DNA of 8,173 bases from the NCBI GenBank assembly GCA_934654765.1, contig CAKUGX010000089.1, positions 1 to 8,173 of the forward strand, in the 5' to 3' direction. The notes below the pieces were generated by a model, which was not told where the DNA came from, made no database searches, and saw only the letters and a program-made list of their open reading frames with translations. Origin of the DNA: an uncultured Collinsella sp. Its GTDB lineage: Bacteria > Actinomycetota > Coriobacteriia > Coriobacteriales > Coriobacteriaceae. The position numbers and the translations under genes are program-made. The stretch's first letter is position 1; each line of letters starts with the position of its first letter. Positions 6,798 through 8,173 of the stretch are shown one piece after another.

Positions 6798-7223
6798 ATG
6801 AAGGCATTGCTCAACGAATTCAAGGAATTCATCAATCGCGGCAACGTGATAGACATGGCCGTCGGCGTAATTATCGGCGGCGCATTCACCGCTATCGTGA
6901 CCTCGCTCACCGACAACATCATCAATCCGCTTATCTCTGTGATTGCCGGCGGCAGCGCCACCGAGATCTCGGGGCTGGTGGTGCCGGGCACCAATATCGA
7001 CTTTGGCGCCTTTATCGGCGCGTGCATCAACTTTTTGATTGTGGCGGCGATCGTCTTTGCCATCGTCAAGGCGTTTAACAAGGCGCAGGAGATTGGCGAC
7101 AAGTTGGCCGGCGCCCCCGCCGAGGAAGCCGCCCCCAAGCCCGTCTGCCCTTATTGCCTGGAAGAGGTAAATGAGGGCGCGACCAAATGCTGCCACTGCG
7201 GAAGCGAGCTGCCCAAGGCGTAG
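6798..7223 (+). CDS. mscL: Large-conductance mechanosensitive channel MscL with C-terminal zinc ribbon
   Basis: MscL opens under membrane tension and releases solutes during osmotic downshock; it works as a homopentamer in the cell membrane. The 141-aa protein begins with the amphipathic N-terminal helix and FINRGNVIDMAVGVIIGGAF, matching the conserved FxxRGNVVDLAVGVIIG region that leads into TM1 (about 15-45). TM2 spans about 68-93 (FGAFIGACINFLIVAAIVFA), and a charged cytoplasmic segment follows. After an Ala/Pro-rich linker the tail carries CPYC (117-120) and CCHC (131-134), a four-Cys zinc-ribbon pattern absent from E. coli MscL. The start is set by GAGGAG six bases upstream and by the family N-terminus; the same frame stays open far upstream only as an antisense shadow of the GTPase gene. 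A terminator-like hairpin follows 62 bp after the stop. Confidence 0.95.
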   Translation: MKALLNEFKEFINRGNVIDMAVGVIIGGAFTAIVTSLTDNIINPLISVIAGGSATEISGLVVPGTNIDFGAFIGACINFLIVAAIVFAIVKAFNKAQEIGDKLAGAPAEEAAPKPVCPYCLEEVNEGATKCCHCGSELPKA

Positions 7224-7285
7224 CCAGCATTTCCCTAACGATGAACGTTGGTCTTTTGCCCAGCCAAAACACCACATGCAATCAG

Positions 7286-7316
7286 AACCACCCTTAAAAA
7301 GGGTGGTTTGCTCTTA
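7286..7316 (+). terminator. Likely intrinsic terminator of mscL
   Basis: An 8-bp perfect stem, AACCACCC (7286-7293) with GGGTGGTT (7301-7308), encloses a TTAAAAA loop and is followed by the T-rich TTTGCTCTT. The T-run is short and interrupted, so termination may be partial. Confidence 0.65.
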
Positions 7317-7334
7317 GGGTATAACCCACGGGCC

Positions 7335-7364
7335 CCGGGCTCGCGTCTAAAGGCGCGGGCCCGG
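7335..7364 (-). repeat. Right-end hairpin of the IS200-like element
   Basis: CCGGGCTCGCG (7335-7345) pairs with CGCGGGCCCGG (7354-7364) with one mismatch, or a G-U in RNA, around an 8-nt loop. An outer pair, CCACGGG (7326-7332) with CCCGTGG (7392-7398), encloses it. A structure of this kind is expected at the TnpA recognition end of single-strand transposing elements. Confidence 0.6.
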
Positions 7365-7401
7365 ACTTCGTCCAGGCCTAGTGCATCTTGACCCGTGGCG
7401 C

Positions 7402-7416
7402 GCCGGTCGAACCGGC
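7402..7416 (-). repeat. Short perfect hairpin just after the tnpA stop
   Basis: GCCGGT (7402-7407) and ACCGGC (7411-7416) form a 6-bp stem with a 3-nt loop, 4 bp beyond the tnpA stop codon. No T-run follows on the minus strand, so it is a poor terminator candidate; it may protect the tnpA mRNA end or belong to the right-end structure. Confidence 0.5.
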
Positions 7417-7420
7417 AGGA

Positions 7421-7879
7421 TCACCTCCTCTTGAAGGGGTCCTCGTACTCCTTCACGCTCAGCTTGTCCAGCGCGATGTCGTGGGACTCCTGCTCCCTGA
7501 TGTACTTGGCGATCGTCGCCTCGTTCAGGCCGACGGTGGACACGTAGTAGCCCTCCGCCCAGAACTTCCTGTTGCCGAACTTGTACTTCAGGTTGGCGTG
7601 CCTGTCGAATATCATCAGCGAGCTCTTCCCCTTCAGGTAGCCCATGACGCTCGCGACGCTGTACTTCGGCGGGATCGCCAGCAGCACGTGCACGTGGTCG
7701 GGCATCAGGTGCCCCTCGATTATCTCGATCCCCTTGTACTCGCACAGCTTCCTGAGGATCTCCCCTATGTCGCTCCTGATTTGGTTGTAGATGACTTTGC
7801 GCCTATACTTCGGCGTGAACACGATGTGGTACTTGCACATCCACTTCGTGTGGGAAAGGCTGTAGGCCTTCTGGGCCAT
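7421..7879 (-). CDS. tnpA: IS200-family Y1 (HUH) transposase TnpA
   Basis: The 152-aa protein is full length for IS200 TnpA. This single-domain HUH enzyme cuts and rejoins single-stranded DNA at the element ends through a 5'-phosphotyrosine intermediate. The HUH pair is H62-V-H64 within LMPDHVHVLL, and the catalytic tyrosine is Y126 within ATIAKYIREQE. Family blocks HTKWMCKYHIVFTPKYRRK (10-28), YLKGKSSLMIFD (81-92), FGNRKFWAEGYYVSTVG (101-117) and DIALDKLSVKEYEDPF (134-149) are intact, so the gene looks functional. The start at 7879 matches the family N-terminus and has AAGGGGTGG five bases upstream; the frame continues 14 codons further up without family support. Its ribosome site is complementary to an upstream leader segment, which suggests translational repression. 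It has no tnpB partner. Confidence 0.95.
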   Translation of the reverse strand: MAQKAYSLSHTKWMCKYHIVFTPKYRRKVIYNQIRSDIGEILRKLCEYKGIEIIEGHLMPDHVHVLLAIPPKYSVASVMGYLKGKSSLMIFDRHANLKYKFGNRKFWAEGYYVSTVGLNEATIAKYIREQESHDIALDKLSVKEYEDPFKRR

Positions 7880-7966
7880 GGCGACCACCCCTTCGACTCG
7901 AATTCTTGACGGCCTGAACAATCGTCAATATCGGTCGGAGGGGTGGCTTTGTAAAGCCGTTTGTCT
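7880..7966 (-). promoter_or_regulatory. tnpA leader with Shine-Dalgarno sequestering stem
   Basis: On the minus strand CCACCCC (7946-7940) is complementary to GGGGTGG (7891-7885), which overlaps the tnpA ribosome site; one A-T and one G-U pair extend the helix to 9 bp. A second small hairpin, AAAGCC/GGCTTT in plus-strand sequence (7945-7958), overlaps the CCACCCC strand and competes with it. Repression of tnpA by a leader stem that hides the ribosome site is known for Salmonella IS200; here it is predicted from complementarity only. Confidence 0.5.
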
Positions 7967-7985
7967 CCACCCGCATAGCGGGTGG
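7967..7985 (-). repeat. Left-end hairpin of the IS200-like element
   Basis: CCACCCGC (7967-7974) and GCGGGTGG (7978-7985) form a perfect 8-bp stem with a 3-nt ATA loop. In IS200 elements the left-end hairpin is the transposase binding structure and can also block transcription entering from outside. Its GGGTGG strand could instead pair with the CCACCC at 7946-7941 in the leader. Confidence 0.75.
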
Positions 7986-8028
7986 GTTGAAGCTGGCCGC
8001 TGCGCGCCCAGCAGACTAAAGTCTTGAC

Positions 8029-8057
8029 AAAAAGGGCGCCCCTAAAAGGAGCGCCCT
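8029..8057 (-). terminator. Intrinsic terminator of serS
   Basis: In minus-strand sense AGGGCGC (8057-8051) pairs with GCGCCCT (8039-8033), with two further G-C pairs near the loop, and is followed directly by a T-run (8033-8029). It lies 23 bp after the serS stop, and the IS200-like element begins just beyond it. Confidence 0.88.
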
Positions 8058-8080
8058 CGCAAATCGCCTATGCAGCTAGT

Positions 8081-8173
<93 letters not shown>

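Larger units (their letters stand above)
7320..8010 (-). mobile_element. IS200-like insertion sequence (IS200/IS605 family, tnpA only)
   Basis: One Y1 transposase gene (7421-7879) is flanked by strong hairpins: one at 7967-7985 on the upstream (left-end) side and one at 7335-7364 on the downstream (right-end) side. This matches IS200 elements, which are about 700 bp, have subterminal hairpins instead of terminal inverted repeats, and make no target duplication. The ends given are estimates from hairpin positions. No tnpB is present. The element sits between the terminators of mscL and serS, so it disrupts no visible gene. Confidence 0.75.

Noticed and set aside
7421..7879. The IS200 transposase as the RAYT enzyme that mobilises the palindromic repeats
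   Set aside because: The protein has canonical IS200 TnpA blocks, and the IS end hairpins share no sequence with the repeats, so no link can be supported from this window.
7388..7909. Plus-strand 173-aa frame opposite tnpA
   Set aside because: It is a shadow frame with no known family. An antisense RNA here is possible, as in Salmonella IS200, but no promoter for one was seen.
8021..8057. The serS terminator region as another copy of the palindromic repeat, because it contains TTGACAAAAAGGG
   Set aside because: The match covers only the first part of one arm, needs a shift, and the sequence is fully explained as stem plus T-run of the terminator.

Overview
The window is GC-rich, gene-dense bacterial chromosome. 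Codon choice, purine-rich Shine-Dalgarno sites and the protein styles suggest an actinobacterial gut commensal of the Coriobacteriia, perhaps Collinsella. That is an impression from the sequence; no phylogenetic marker was searched.

Layout. The left edge (2-142, + strand) holds the last 46 codons of a gene resembling the winged-helix end of an ORC/Cdc6-style AAA ATPase. Four genes follow on the minus strand, transcribed right to left: a TetM-like translation GTPase (6551 to 4548), a complete 372-aa AAA ATPase of the same family as the left-edge fragment (4454 to 3336), a RimJ/RimL-type GNAT acetyltransferase (3282 to 2728), and a UvrA2-type ABC ATPase that lacks the UvrB-binding domain (2675 to 183). 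mscL (6798-7223, +) diverges from the GTPase gene and carries a C-terminal zinc ribbon. A complete IS200-like element with one Y1 transposase gene lies between the mscL terminator and the serS terminator. The right edge holds the last 30 codons of serS on the minus strand.

The most unusual signal is a 31-bp palindromic repeat: arm ATGTGACAAAGGGA, 3-nt loop CTG, complementary arm. There is a copy at the 3' end of every minus-strand gene from the GTPase to uvrA2: three well preserved (149-179, 2698-2728, 3306-3336) and one decayed (4523-4553). Two copies share one base with a TAA stop, one contains a TGA stop, and one lies 3 bp from a stop. No copy was seen around mscL, the IS or serS. The left-edge ATPase and the complete ATPase face each other, and each is followed by a copy in the same relative orientation, so uvrA2 and the GNAT gene are framed by inverted ATPase-plus-repeat ends.

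Functional reading. UvrA2/DrrC-type ATPases, GNAT acetyltransferases and TetM-like GTPases are families in which drug-protection members are known, so the block could be a stress or resistance neighbourhood. This is inference: the GTPase lacks the TetM loop motif that acts at the tetracycline site, and neither the GNAT nor the UvrA2 substrate can be read from sequence. Two further regulatory structures stand out: three tandem 10-bp repeats over the ATPase promoter, and a possible two-state RNA leader that could hide the tnpA ribosome binding site.
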